Positions 11,072-21,786 of a stretch of DNA of 64,000 nt are shown here, piece by piece. Each line of letters starts with the position of its first letter. Position 1 is the first letter of the stretch. The notes beneath the pieces are model-generated. The model worked only from the letters and a program-made list of their open reading frames with translations. It was not told where the DNA came from and did no database searches. The position numbers and the translations under genes are program-made. The stretch is from Diphasiastrum complanatum (Eukaryota; Streptophyta; Lycopodiopsida; Lycopodiales; Lycopodiaceae): NCBI GenBank assembly GCA_029204225.1, contig CM055098.1, positions 24,988,973 to 25,052,972 of the forward strand. The letters run 5' to 3'.

Positions 11072-12639
11072 CTAGTCCTTACGTTTGAGACTAGGGAAAG
11101 GGGTGTTGGGATCAAAAAACAAGGGACCCAAGGAGCGATCCCAATGGAACTCGAGAGTACTAAGGAAAGCATGCTCCTTGGAGTTGAGCGCCACTTGCCG
11201 CATCATGGAATCAACCGATTGGTGGCGCCTGTGATGAAACTGCTCCAAGGCGTACTAGAAATTTGCTGGTCCTTCCAGGTCCTGGAGTTTGGAATGATGG
11301 GCCAATTTGGTGGTGCACTGGCATTATCTTGTTTTTCGGGCCATGGGTAGATAGCGGGGGTTCACACGCAGATACCTGGAAATCCGAAAATATTCGTCCC
11401 AAACTTTTTGTCGTCCTTGAAGAGGACATTGCACCATATGTGTTGGGGTGCTAGCTACTCGATGATCTGTTCTTCCTTGCCTTTGATTTCAGCTGTGGAG
11501 CATGGCAATACATATCCCCCTCGCATCTAGTCTTCTGGATAAGTGGCCTCGTACTCTTGGATGGATTCTTCAAGAGACTGTGGTTTCTTGAAGATAGTTC
11601 TGTGTCGTGGCTTGGCTTTGTTGTGCGTGAATCACCAAGAGACAGAAGGTTCGGTGTGGCGGCAGCCGCAAATGATCTCCCTTGATAATGTCGTCAATAG
11701 AAAAGGACGCATCAAAGTCAACATTGGCCAGATTTGAGGCTTGTGCGCTGGCTGGTGGGGTGCTTTGAGGTGTGGCAGGAGGTTCTTTGGTCGCAAGCAA
11801 AGCATTAAGCTATTTTTCTAATTCTATGTTCTGTTTCTCCAACCCAGTAATTACCTCAATGAATAATTGGGTATATTCAAAATGTTGAGCTTCAAAATTT
11901 TGAACGTCGTATGACAAGTCTGAAATTTGGCTAAGAGCTCATTGTATTTTTCTACGGGGAACAGAGAGGAATTTGGTTGAGGTGGAACTAAAAGATAGAA
12001 ATCAATCATTTGTTTTTGGTTGGCGCACATTTTTTCCAGGTTTTGATGATCGCTTCTTTTCCAAGAGTTATATTGATTTGGTGTGAGGTCCACTGCTTTT
12101 CTGCCTGGAGTTGGGCGTCATGGTGTTTCTGTGCCTGTTGCAATGTTGAGGCCAGCTGTTGGTGTGATTGGATGCTAGAACGCATTGCAGCATTGTGTCC
12201 ATCTGCTTCCTTGCGTGATCCGCTTCTTGTTGCAATTGTTGGTTGTGGAGCTCAAGGTCATGTTTAGCTTTCATTGCTAACTCTGCTCGGCGATGGTGGT
12301 GGAGTCAATCTTGCAACAACCAGTTGAGATCCTTGAGTAGACCGTGCGCATGAGAAAGTGCATTGGCCACTGGGACATCAACCTCCTCTGGTGGCTTGCC
12401 AAAATCTGGGATTGTGTGGATGGCTCTAGATGGGGTGCTTGAGCTTCTACGTTCTGAGGCGGATTTCTATTGTACACATCGAGGGAGTCGGCTCCATCAA
12501 GGTATCCCATATAGGTATGCATGGGCGACCTTTCCCCTTGATCAAGAATGATAATTTCTTCTCCTTGAGTGTCTGGAGCCTCTTTGGCAATATCTACTAC
12601 CATAGTATCTTTAGACTGATCTTCGATAGTTGTGTGCCT
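11072..12639 (-). pseudogene. Decayed coiled-coil gene, copy A
   Basis: Reading leftwards, an apparent 3' splice site (TTTAATAG, ending at 12640) opens a segment with IIILDQGERSPMHTYMGYLD and DSLDVYNRNPP, the signature shared with 6832-7929. After a frameshift come PDFGKPPEEVDVPVANALSH and LLKDLNWLLQD, then a Gln-rich coiled coil (LELHNQQLQQEADHARKQMD), a LEKQNIELEKQLNALLATKE heptad stretch and a Pro/Ala linker. Further leftwards, short conserved blocks follow (EEQIIE, KVWDEYFRISRYLRVNPRYL, MMRQVALNSKEHAFLST), broken by stops, ending at a stop at 11072. Several frameshifts and in-frame stops make it a pseudogene. Function is unknown; the coiled coils suggest self-association or a structural role. 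It lies tail to tail with the protease gene at 13212. Copy A lacks a short piece of coiled coil present in copy B (near 12190). Confidence 0.65.
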
Positions 12640-13211
12640 CTATTAAAGAAAATATGGGCCCAAAGAGGGCCCTATAAGAAATGCCATGTAGGAGAGAGAA
12701 AAATAAATATACATGTAAATGAATGCACCTTAGTTTAGTCACATCAAACTTCACTGGTGCTTAACCATAATTAAACTATAATTTTAAATATGCTGAAATA
12801 TTCCCTCCCAGTAGTTGGGAACACTTAAAAATTTGAATTAGGAGCGATATTTCTGAGCCAAAGCCTACGCCATATCTATCTCCAACCGAGTCGTTAGCGC
12901 CATCTCCTGCTCTGTTATTGTCATTGTGTCATTTGTTACTATACTACTGTACTGATGACAAAGCTTTATCACTGTTCATGTGGATTTGCCACTAGAATAT
13001 GCTCCGCTCAGGACAAGAAATTCAAAGCAATCCAAATTGTCAACAGGAACATTGTATCCTATTGATCCATGTTCATTGCAACATCTAGATATTTTTTTCT
13101 TCCAGATACACGTACAAGATTTAGATTAGGTCCCAAATTTTGTGTCGAGCTGAAAGATAAAACCTAAGAAATTTCGATGTAATGGTAGAAGCCGGAGTAT
13201 CTTTTTTGCAG

Positions 13212-14341
13212 AATAGTACTAGTTTCAATTCCCATGGTACAGTTTTTGTTGTTAGTCCATTTTTCATGGGAGCGATAAAGGCGAAAGAAGCCAATTTTGA
13301 GAAGGATGTATATTTTATCGAATGTAGTCCAGGGCAAAATTTTATTTGATTCCATATGAAAATAAGTAGGGATTGCTCTTTTGTTTTTTTTGCTTTAATC
13401 TGGATTGTTGCATGCTTCATTGCTTTAATAAGGAATTCTTTCATAAATATGGATTTATTGATATTTGTATTTTGGTTGTTGCAGTCGGCATTGGAGCCTG
13501 AACATTCTTTCTATAAAGATAAATAAGGAGGGAGTATCAAATTTTCTATGTGCAAAATTAAACTCAGCTGCAAATACACATAGAGAATTTGATTCTCTAC
13601 TTCATGATGTCGTTTGGAAAATAATGAAAATGGCAACTTCAATTGGAGAGATAACCATTAGATCTCTAAAGGTCTATTCAATTTATCTCTGATATGCATG
13701 TATTTATTTTTTAGTTCAAATCTATCGTCATAGCATAAATAGAATTTCTATCATAATATTACTAATATTTGTTCTTTATATGCAGTGTGTACAGCAAAAC
13801 GACGCTTTTAGTTGTGCATGGTTCGTCATGTACAATACGAAGCTATTTTTTAAGTGGTATAATTTACAAGTGGATGTAGATATTGAAAAGGTGATATTTT
13901 GTTCATTTGTAGTTCCTTTCATTTTTATTCACATTTTTTTACTATCTTTGTTTGTAATTTGCTGATTCTCATGTTTTGTGATGATAGTTCACTCTTGAGC
14001 CATATACTCTTGATGATGTATATAGATTTCGACAAGAGTTGATCAAAATCTATGCCCAGTACGATGTAAACGTTGCACTTGGGATCAAGGGCCCTCAAAA
14101 GGAAGCTGCTCCTGTCTTAACAGCCTTTTAGGTTGCTCAGGATGTAGATCTTATTTTATATGATCAAAAAGGAATAAAAGTCCTTTCTAATATAGGGGAA
14201 GGCAATATTATAGCAGAGAGTCCTCTTGTCTTAAAAGGCATTGAGGCCCTTCCCGAAACAGAGGAGGGCGAGATTATAGGAGTTGTTCCCTTATCAGTTC
14301 CTAATACTGATAAAGAAAATATAGAAAGATTGATTGAATAG
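13212..14341 (+). pseudogene. ULP1/SENP-like cysteine protease, exons, copy A
   Basis: Four exons can be read in one consistent phase: 13212-13333, 13485-13671, 13786-13890 and 13988-14341. Introns 2 and 3 are GT-AG. Intron 1 would use a GC donor (13334) and an AG acceptor (13483-13484). The joined frame has the C48 peptidase order. VYFIECSPG runs into HWSLNIL, whose His is the catalytic His. A KLNSAANTHREFDSLL segment then sits where the family has an Asp-Ser, here Asn-Ser. QQNDAFSCAWFVMY follows, matching the QQ-x-(5)-D-C-G box with the nucleophile Cys kept but Asp-to-Ser and Gly-to-Ala changes around it. The last exon ends in an in-frame TAG (14129-14131), after which the same frame stays open to 14341 with an acidic tail. 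ULP1 proteases remove SUMO-type modifiers. With Asp lost and a stop inside, this copy is probably inactive. The N-terminal region upstream is not recognisable. Transposon-captured ULP1 domains are known in plant Mutator-like elements. Confidence 0.7.
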
Positions 14342-14490
14342 AGATCTATTTGTAAATAAAGATACATCAAAAAAAAAAGATACAATCATTTTACATGTAA
14401 ACAACCCATTTATGGGTTTCTTTTTATTGATATTAATATAGATTCTTACAATCAGGCTGTGTCCATAGTGTAATACTGGAATGCAATTTT

Positions 14491-14617
14491 CTATATTGAT
14501 AAAAAGACATGATGATTGGCATGTATTTGTTGATAGTGAATCTCAATGCTTTTCCATAAGTTGGATTGTTTTGCCAATATCTCTGCATTTGATCTTGAGC
14601 TCATGTCTTTTACATAC
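14491..14617 (-). pseudogene. Decayed terminal exon, copy A
   Basis: The minus strand shows TTTTATGCAG as a 3' splice site, followed by an open stretch reading DMSSRSNAEILAKQSNLWKS and a stop at 14491. The same exon exists at 25218-25344, where it follows a longer upstream exon. Frame choice is uncertain because the phase from the upstream exon fits a different short frame. Family unknown. Confidence 0.35.
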
Positions 14618-14690
14618 CTGCATAAAACTAATACAAAGTTAGTTACAATTAGTACAGAGATTGTATTAGAAAGTTTTGATTGAAACTACC

Positions 14691-15607
14691 TTATCCTCCT
14701 TCACCATCTTGGCAAGTTTAATCCCAAAAAGTGCCTAAATTTTTCGAAATAGTAAGTTCAAAAGTGAAAAGGAGCAATAAAAGTTGCTAAATCTAGTAGG
14801 TGAGCTTTGAGAATGAATGGATGGCCTTTGTGACTGCTGCATTGTGCTATGGAGATGCTGGAAAATTTCTAGAAAATTTCGGCAGCATGTTTGTAGCAAG
14901 TGTGAGTTTTGAATGGATCCCAAATCCTTATATAGACACCCCCCCCTCCAAATTTGGGGAACCAAGATGTTAGATATCTTATCGACTAAAAAAGACATTC
15001 TAAGATCAATGGTGAGATAGGCGAACCAAGATCAGGTCATTCACACGTGTGGGAATTCAAAACAATACTAAAAATGGCCAAAAAACTTAGTTCAACTCAA
15101 AAAATCACTAAATCTCTATTTTTGGGATTTTGGTTGGGGATCTTGGCTTGCCGGTTTGACAGTAGTTTAGCATGGAAACATGTGCAAAATACTAAAGGGG
15201 CAAACCATGATATCATTTTCACATGTGTGGAGAGCCTGTTTAGTGATTTTTAAAGAATGGGTTCCCAACAAAAACTGGCTAGTACTCTTGGTTCGCCTGA
15301 TGCATTGTTGATAGAGCATAACATGAGGAGTCTACTGTGAAGAAAGCGAGCCAACATCTCAAAAAGACAAGCCTATAGGTGGGTTTAAGCGAGTTTTACT
15401 ATTTTTTGTCTACAGGATTGGGATTTAGGGTTCATGGATCCCCTGACTCAATTTAGACTTATCAAGATTTGTTCTAGCCATTGTCAAATAGGAGAACCAA
15501 GACAATGAAAATTGGGAGAGAGATTGAGTTTTTTGTCTCCGCTATAACTTGTGCTATTCTACTTGGCTGAATAGTGAAGGGTTTGGAACTGTTCAGATCA
15601 TTGGCAA
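14691..15607 (-). repeat. Duplicated promoter- or LTR-like block, copy A
   Basis: Matches 28058-28976 almost perfectly. It begins inside CCTTATCCTCCTTCACCATC, which on the minus strand is the start of the decayed gene kept in copy B. It has a minus-strand TATA-like sequence at 14928-14935 and no coding potential. It may be the 5' flank or LTR of that minus-strand gene. Confidence 0.7.
14928..14935 (-). promoter_or_regulatory. TATA-like element (TATATAAG)
   Basis: On the minus strand the sequence is CTATATAAGG, preceded by a C-rich/G-rich run. It lies 240 bp upstream of the minus-strand coding start conserved in copy B (28050), and the equivalent there is 28299-28306. Spacing is long for a simple promoter, so this is tentative. 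Confidence 0.3.
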
Positions 15608-15866
15608 ATGGTATTTCCTTCATTGGCATTGATTGAGGCACTGAGTTCAAAGGCTTTTGATGAATATAGAACTCTCTCTTTTTTTCTTTTTTCTTTTTTG
15701 TCCCCTTGTTGATTCACTTTGTTGCACAATACTATATTTGGTGGCCTTCAACATCCTTACCTATAACCTGTACTAACTCCATGAACCATGTAGATTGTTT
15801 TTCCGTCCCTAGAGATACTCTACTCTCTACACATAACACCACTCCCTGTACATTGTATCACAAAAT

Positions 15867-16752
15867 TGTGCAAAAAGTACAAAAAGGACAAAGAGTGGAT
15901 CCTAATCTGATCCTCAAGAGGGATTGGTTGTCAGATTACTTGATCTATCAATCTACTTGAGATTAAGATCAATCTAGATCAATTCTAGACACAAAATCCT
16001 AACAAGAACAATCATTGATTGAAGGTAGGTGTACTTTCTGGTTTCCCACGTCTGAAACCTTGTCTGAGTATGGACTCCAACCTGAAAATCAAGTACACAT
16101 TGATAGCACCTCAAAACAATCAAAACAAATGTAGAAAATGGAGAGAATCACTCAAAATTGCTTCCAAAACCAAGATTGGTGTCTCACAATGATTATGGCC
16201 AAAGGTGGCTCTATATATACAATAAGTGTGAGCTCGTGGTATTGATCATCCCTTTGATCCCATATGTGTGAAGGTGCTTTGTCATATGATGATTCATCGT
16301 GCAAAACTGACACTTGGACAAAACCTTCTATTTTGAGCACTTTTGGTCCATTTTCCTTCTATATGGAGATCTAAATTCTTCTACTTCAGCTTATTCCACA
16401 CATGTGAGCTGTCCTCTACACATGGGATGTGACACCTAACCAAAGGATGTGGCTCATGCAATCAATAGATTGATGCCATGTGTCATATGTCTAGAAAACT
16501 AGTTTTTGGCCTTTTTAGCCACTAGAACTTGAATTAAATCATATGTACAACCTATATGATTATGGTACATGACAAGTACACTATTTTCACACGTGGGAAC
16601 AAGCTCCACACATGTGTAATCATCCTATATACAAGATTTTTGGCCTCTACCAAGCTTATTTTTGCATTTTTCACAAAAGAGACAGACAAATAGAAGAACC
16701 GTTCATAAACAACTGGGAAAATGCAAATAAAGGCAAAAAACAATCATACAAA
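15867..16752 (-). repeat. Copia LTR, minus orientation (left/3' LTR)
   Basis: Starts TGTGCAAAAAGTACAAAAAG, identical to the LTR start that abuts a primer-binding site at 30916. The two agree through about 16365, then this copy has about 390 bp that is missing at 31378. The right end runs directly into gypsy integrase sequence. Relative to the minus-strand gag-protease at 18659-20102 it sits where a 3' LTR should be. Confidence 0.7.
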
Positions 16753-16764
16753 AAATGATGAAGT

Positions 16765-18460
16765 TTATACAATGGGAGTTAAGTGGTAATAGCGCCTTAG
16801 CCGACTACCATTTACCAGGGTGGGTAAAAGGTCACCTCCCAGTGTGGCCAATTGAACTGCGCCACTCTCGAATATTTTCATTACTTGATAGGGTCCAAGG
16901 CCGGAAAATTTCAATTTGTTTTTCATGACCTTGCTCTGATACATCAATGCTAGGTCACCTTCGTGTAAGTCCTTTTGTTTTAGGACATGGTCATGCCACC
17001 CACTTCGTAAAATAATCTGTCGCCACTATAATATATCGGGCTTGATTTCCTCTAGCGGCTGGGTGGATAGGACCAACATAATCTAGGCCCCATTTTTCAA
17101 AAGGATTTTCTGCTATGATAGGCTTTAGAGGCATAATCCCATATTTTCTTGGTTGTGTGGCTCTTTGGCAAACATCACAGTGTTTCACAAAGGTTGCCAC
17201 ATCACGGTGTAGGGTAGGCCACCAAAATCCTTCTTGGAGGACCTTTTGAGTAGTAGCGTCAGCTGCCAAATGACCACCACCAATTCCTTCATGAGCTGTA
17301 CTGATAATAGGTTTTATTTCATGGTCCAGTAGGCATCTTCGATGGATATGGTCTATTCCCATTCGATAAAGTTGTCCAGCTATCAAGCTATACAGGGCAG
17401 TTTCTATTATCAACTTTCGTTGATCTATGAAAGGTATGGAAGGATCAGGTTGTCCCCTCACAAGATACTCAACTATATCGGTAGCCCATTTTGGAACTAC
17501 ATCATCATAAAAAATATGAGCATCTGGGAGTTCATCATCAACTCCCACTTCTTCTTGACGTGTCGTCAATCTAGAAAGGTGGTCAGCCAAGTAATGTTGT
17601 TTTCCAGTCCTAACCACTATCCGAAATTCAAACTCTTGAAGCTGTAAAAACCATCATGCAATCTGGCTCGTCGTATAAGGTCGATTTACTAGGTATAACA
17701 ATGGTTGATGGTCAACATCAAAGGCAAAAGGGTTGGCCAAAAGGTAATGTCAAAATTTTTTAATGCTAAAAGTCATGGCAAGAGCCTCCCACTCGGTGGG
17801 AGTATAGTTAACTCCAGCTTCAATGAGCTGATGGCTTGCAAAACAGATGAGAAAATCTTTTTTTTTCTCACCTGGTTGGGTCAAGACGATCCCTATTGCA
17901 TACTTAGATGCATCCATGTGCACGTGAAATTTGATGCTCCAATTTGGAGACCGTAGGATTGGGGCTGTGACCATGGTTTGCTTAATCTTCTCGAAGGCGT
18001 CTAGGGCTTCTTGTATCCACTTAGGTTCAACAGTGAGGCAGTAGAGTGGCAAGGCCAATAATGCATATAGTAATATAAAACATCTATAATAACTGGCATG
18101 GCCCATAAGGGTATAGACATCACGCACTGTTTTGGGCAAGGTCATCTCAATTATTACTTTGATCTTATTTGGATCAGTGGCAATTCCATATTGCGATATG
18201 ATATGTCCTAGCACGATGCCATGGGTTACCCATATTGGCATTTGGCTGGGTTAAGGGAAATGCCATATCTTCGACATTGTTGCAGAACTCATTCTAGACG
18301 ATTTAAGTGATACCTACAGGCTGAATGTACACACAAATCATCAAGGAATACTTCTAAGAATTTTTGAAGAAGCTCCTTGAAGGCATGTTGCTACGATCTG
18401 TACCTAGTGGCATACTTTGGCTAACTTTAGCCAGGGTCGTCCTAACAGATTTCGGTAAGA
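16765..18460 (-). pseudogene. Ty3/gypsy pol fragment (RT, RNase H, integrase), copy 1
   Basis: Reading leftwards: the end of the RT palm with a FLDDL catalytic box (about 18340), then NPAKCQ and, after a one-base frameshift, WVTHGIVLGHIISQYGIA (18241), the RT thumb and connection, the RNase H start (HMDASKYAIGIVL) and a broken RNase H. From 17617 a frame of 208 codons has GKQHYLADHLSRL, the integrase HHCC zinc finger (H-x-GGGH ... CDVCQ, with QEGFWWPTLHRD between) and the integrase core start (KWGLDYVGP ... ATDYFTKW). A last frame (16947-16765) has KLKFSGLGPYQV, typical of the integrase C-terminal region. RT copies element RNA into DNA, RNase H removes the RNA and integrase inserts the product. 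An in-frame stop (NRLE-stop) and the frameshift disable it. Gag and protease are absent here. Confidence 0.88.
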
Positions 18461-18479
18461 TGAGGTTGTTTTTGGAAGA

Positions 18480-18657
18480 TCTAAGACAAATTTGGACTCA
18501 CCACTAAAAAGTTATGCCATTTTTAGTATGGAATCAAAATGTGGACTCAAAAAGTTACGTTACATAGATTTCAAATTTGAGTGTTTTGATTGGTCCATGT
18601 GTAAGAAAAATTTGAGAAAAAATATAAAAAAAAATTTTACAAAGGGTCTTTTTTGGA
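18480..18657. repeat. Hairpin-family repeat, partial copy at gypsy/copia joint
   Basis: Contains CACTAAAAAGTTATGCCATT and CAAATTTGAGTGTTTTGATT, shared with 29632-29812 and with the fuller copy at 45995-46310. It separates gypsy RT from copia protease in two loci, so the joint was duplicated with its neighbours. Confidence 0.75.
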
Positions 18658-18658
18658 T

Positions 18659-20102
18659 TTAGAACTCCTCTAATGGCCATAATTCCACTTGGGTGAGCTC
18701 CTCCCTTGCCATGTTCACACTTCCAACCATCACATTAGCATCCAATTTGAATAACCTCCCTTGCTTGAAACCACTAGCAATACATTTTTCATCTTTCAAG
18801 ATAGAACATGCTCCATGCTTGAAATGTACATCTAATCCACTATCCATAAGTTGTCTTGCACTCAACAAGTTCTTTGTGATTGAAGGTACATAAAGAATAT
18901 TGTCTAGATCTACTTTTTTAGATGTTCCTAGACATAAAGGAATGGATCCAACACCTACAATCTCACATTCTTGATCACTTGTAGTGAAGATAAATCTCTT
19001 AGAACTATTGTAAGAAAGTAGATTAGAAAATTAATCTTTCTGGTGAGTCATGTGAGAGCTTGCCCCACTATCAATCTACCAAGTGTCTTGATTAGATGTT
19101 TGTGGTGAGGATACCATCAAAGATAGATTGCCTTCTTCCTTCTCCTCAAGCACAAGATTGCCTTGATTATCCTTCTCTTGGGCATTCTTCTTCTTGTAGC
19201 ACTCGGATGCAAAATGTCTCTTTTCTTCACAAAAGAAACACTTTAGCTTCTTCTTGTCCTTCTTGCTCTTGCCTTTAGAACTTGATGCTCCATCTTTGTT
19301 CTCCATCTCCATCTCTTCAGTCTTTTTGGATGGAAACTTCTTCTTCTTGCCTTTCAAAGAAAAGTTAGCTTTTTCATCACCATCATTCAAACTCATCCTA
19401 CTTTTGATATGAAGCATTCTACTAACAAGCACACTTTAAAGTTTTTCAATACTAGGAAGTGAATCTTGAATAGCAAAGGTTTGAACAAGATTGGAATAAT
19501 CATATCCTAATCCATTCAAAATGATTTGAAATATTCAAGATTAAAATAATCATCTCCTCACTAACAAACACACTTTGAAGTTTTTCAATACTAGGAAGTG
19601 AATCTTGAATAGCAAAGGTTTGAACAAGATTGGAATAATTATCTCCTAATCCATTCAAAATGATTTGAACTAATTCATCATCTATAGAAGACAACTCCTT
19701 ATTCAAAGATTTGATCCTACAAACATAATTTTGGGCACTTTCACTACTTCCTTTCATGCTTTGAAGGATTTGATTCCTAAGCATGAGTATCCTTGAAGTG
19801 TTATTGGATCCATAAATGGCTTTTAATGAATCCCATGCGGCCTCTTTGGATGTGGTACAAGATGAGATTTCTTTCAAAAGTTCATTACTTACATTCATTT
19901 TTATGCAATGTAATGCAACTCTACATTTGTTTTTGTACTTAGCCAATTCAACTCCTCATTGAGGTTCTACTTCCACCTCAAGTACTATGTCATAAAGATC
20001 ATGAAGTACAAGCAAGGACTCCATTCAAACTATCCAAATAGCATAATTAGTGGATGTAAGTCTTTCACTAGCTTCAAGCAAAAAACCACCCATTGATGAC
20101 AT
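18659..20102 (-). pseudogene. Ty1/copia gag-protease, copy 1
   Basis: Gag begins at about 20102 (MSSMGGFLLEASERLTSTNY), continues with the UBN2-like core (ALHCIKMNVSNELLKEI ... YVCRIKSLNKELSSIDDELV), a basic region and one CCHC knuckle (CFFCEEKRHFASEC), then the protease active site IDSGASSHMT and its C-terminal part (NLLSARQLMDSG). Stops interrupt the frame in gag, just before IDSGASSHMT (TAG, also present in copy 2) and inside THQKD. A tandem duplication disrupts gag at 19421-19670. Integrase and RT of copia type are missing. Instead a gypsy pol follows on the same strand, then an LTR of the copia family. Confidence 0.85.
19421..19670. repeat. Short direct duplication inside gag
   Basis: About 111 bp (19421-19531) is repeated at 19560-19670, with 28 bp between, offset 139 bp. 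Both contain TTTTTCAATACTAGGAAGTG and CCATTCAAAATGATTTGA. It shifts and duplicates the Gag C-terminal part. Confidence 0.9.
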
Positions 20103-20881
20103 TTTTTAATGTGAAAAAGCACTAGAAACTCGTATGGTTTCTCTCAGAGATCTGAACCTAAAGTCTTCTAGCGATTTAAAAATCTTATAGACTCAATCCT
20201 ATCACTCATGAACCAATCTAGAATGATGGAAATTTAGATTATAGTCTCAAACTTGCCAAATCACTCCTTTATCTATAATTTTTAGCAATTTCTCTCTTCA
20301 ACTTCAACATACACTCAAAAAATCAGAGAAGATCAATTAATGCACCTAATTCAAACTTCAATTTTATTTTTTTGGCTAATCTAATCCAAGAACTAATCAA
20401 GGGATTAGATTCACTATAAAAATGCTTGATTTTGCACCAAAAATTACTCAAACTGGATGAATGGTGTTAAGGTATGCTATGCAATATGCAAATTTTGATT
20501 TTTTGTTTGTCAATGTCCAATTTATGCCAAATAGGTGATAAATCATTAACTAATTCAAATGGTTCCAATGCCTCTACTATCCAAACTGGCATAATAGTCA
20601 ATACTGAGATAGATCAAACTACAACATGATATGCTATGAGTATTGACATATTAGTTGTCTTGTATTTCTTTCATTGGGAATCATCGTTTTATAAAATAAC
20701 AATCATTTTATTTTTCTTTCCTTACATATTTATATCCATCCAGTATAAAATGAGAGCCAATGGAATCTCTTGCATGTACCTTAGATGTATTGCACTTTCA
20801 TATTGAGAAATTGCAATATAAAGGAAAAAATGCATAGATCTTGCTAATTGTGGTAAAATAAGATGCAAGTATCAATTAATC

Positions 20882-21706
20882 AAATGCCACATGAAATTAT
20901 CTCCATGCTTGTCTTGTGCGTGAGCTTATTTTTGAACTTTACACACATCCTTTAAAAACCTAGACACAGTGTTACCTCAGGTTTTCTTTGTATTTTGGAG
21001 GTACCTCCAAAAGCACAATTCTTATATGAATTTTGTGTGAGCATTCTTCTCACAATCCTCAATTGGACATCCTATAAAGATTTGACACATAGCACATGAG
21101 CATTGTAGTGGAATGTTCAAATGGACAACCAATGATGGCTTGCCACATAGCCCATGGACATTACGGTCGAATGTGCATCTCCTATGTGGCAGCTCGTCAT
21201 TGGTTGCCCACATACACCATCAAAAAGTTTTTTTAAGAAAAAATGTATTGTGCTAAAAATGTGAAAACCAAAAAAAGAAAAAATCAAAAATATAGAAGCT
21301 GATAGAAAATGTCAAAAAAAAAAAATTGTGCCCACCTTCTCATGTGTGGCAATACATAGGGGAAGGCCCTCTTCTCCTCGAGCCTTCTGCCTGCTCGAGC
21401 TTTTGCCCTTGGGCGGTGTGCCCTCCCACTGTGGGAAACCCTTGAGGGAGGGTCTCCCCCCCCCCCCCCCTCGTATCTTGTGAGCACGTGACAGTATCAC
21501 CCCATGTGTTTCGAATAACGTAATGAAAAAGTATGCATTCAAACAAATATGTTTGACCATATGTTTGGGCGTTGCACGCTCGAACTATCCAAGCAAAGCC
21601 ACTATACACCCTTCAACCTTCCGTTTTTTTCATTAACACCTTTCACAGCCAAGTCCACATCTCATCCATTCACAACTAGGTCCCTCGCATCTTGCAATAG
21701 GGTCCG
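20882..21706 (-). repeat. Inverted-repeat family, long copy in unit B
   Basis: Equivalent of 10171-10994. The poly-C tract is longer (about 16 C near 21458), and a 3-base change near 21525 removes GTG from AATGAGTGAAAAG. Confidence 0.8.
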
Positions 21707-21786
21707 TTTGGGAGCATTGCCACTCTTCCACTTGCATGTTGGGATGCCGTCATTGCTGCTCGGTAATAAATTTGTGCCATGGTTAA

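Larger units (their letters stand above)
9918..14690 (+). repeat. Duplicated unit, copy A (about 4.8 kb)
   Basis: The whole interval is repeated in the same orientation and nearly base for base at 20629-25414. Differences seen by eye are single-base changes and small indels, for example the poly-C length near 10741 versus 21458 and a 3 bp indel in an intron. Both copies are preceded by ACAACATG. The unit contains the inverted-repeat family copy at its left end, a decayed coiled-coil gene (minus) and a decayed ULP1-like protease gene (plus). At its right end copy A jumps directly into sequence that in copy B lies 2.6 kb further on. Confidence 0.93.

Noticed and set aside
12363-12738. Plus-strand frames of 62 and 102 codons (and at 23089-23464)
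   Set aside because: Antisense shadows of the coiled-coil gene; the minus strand carries the conserved motif.
13121-13444. 107-codon minus frame opposite the first protease exon
   Set aside because: Shadow of the plus-strand exon containing VYFIECSPG.
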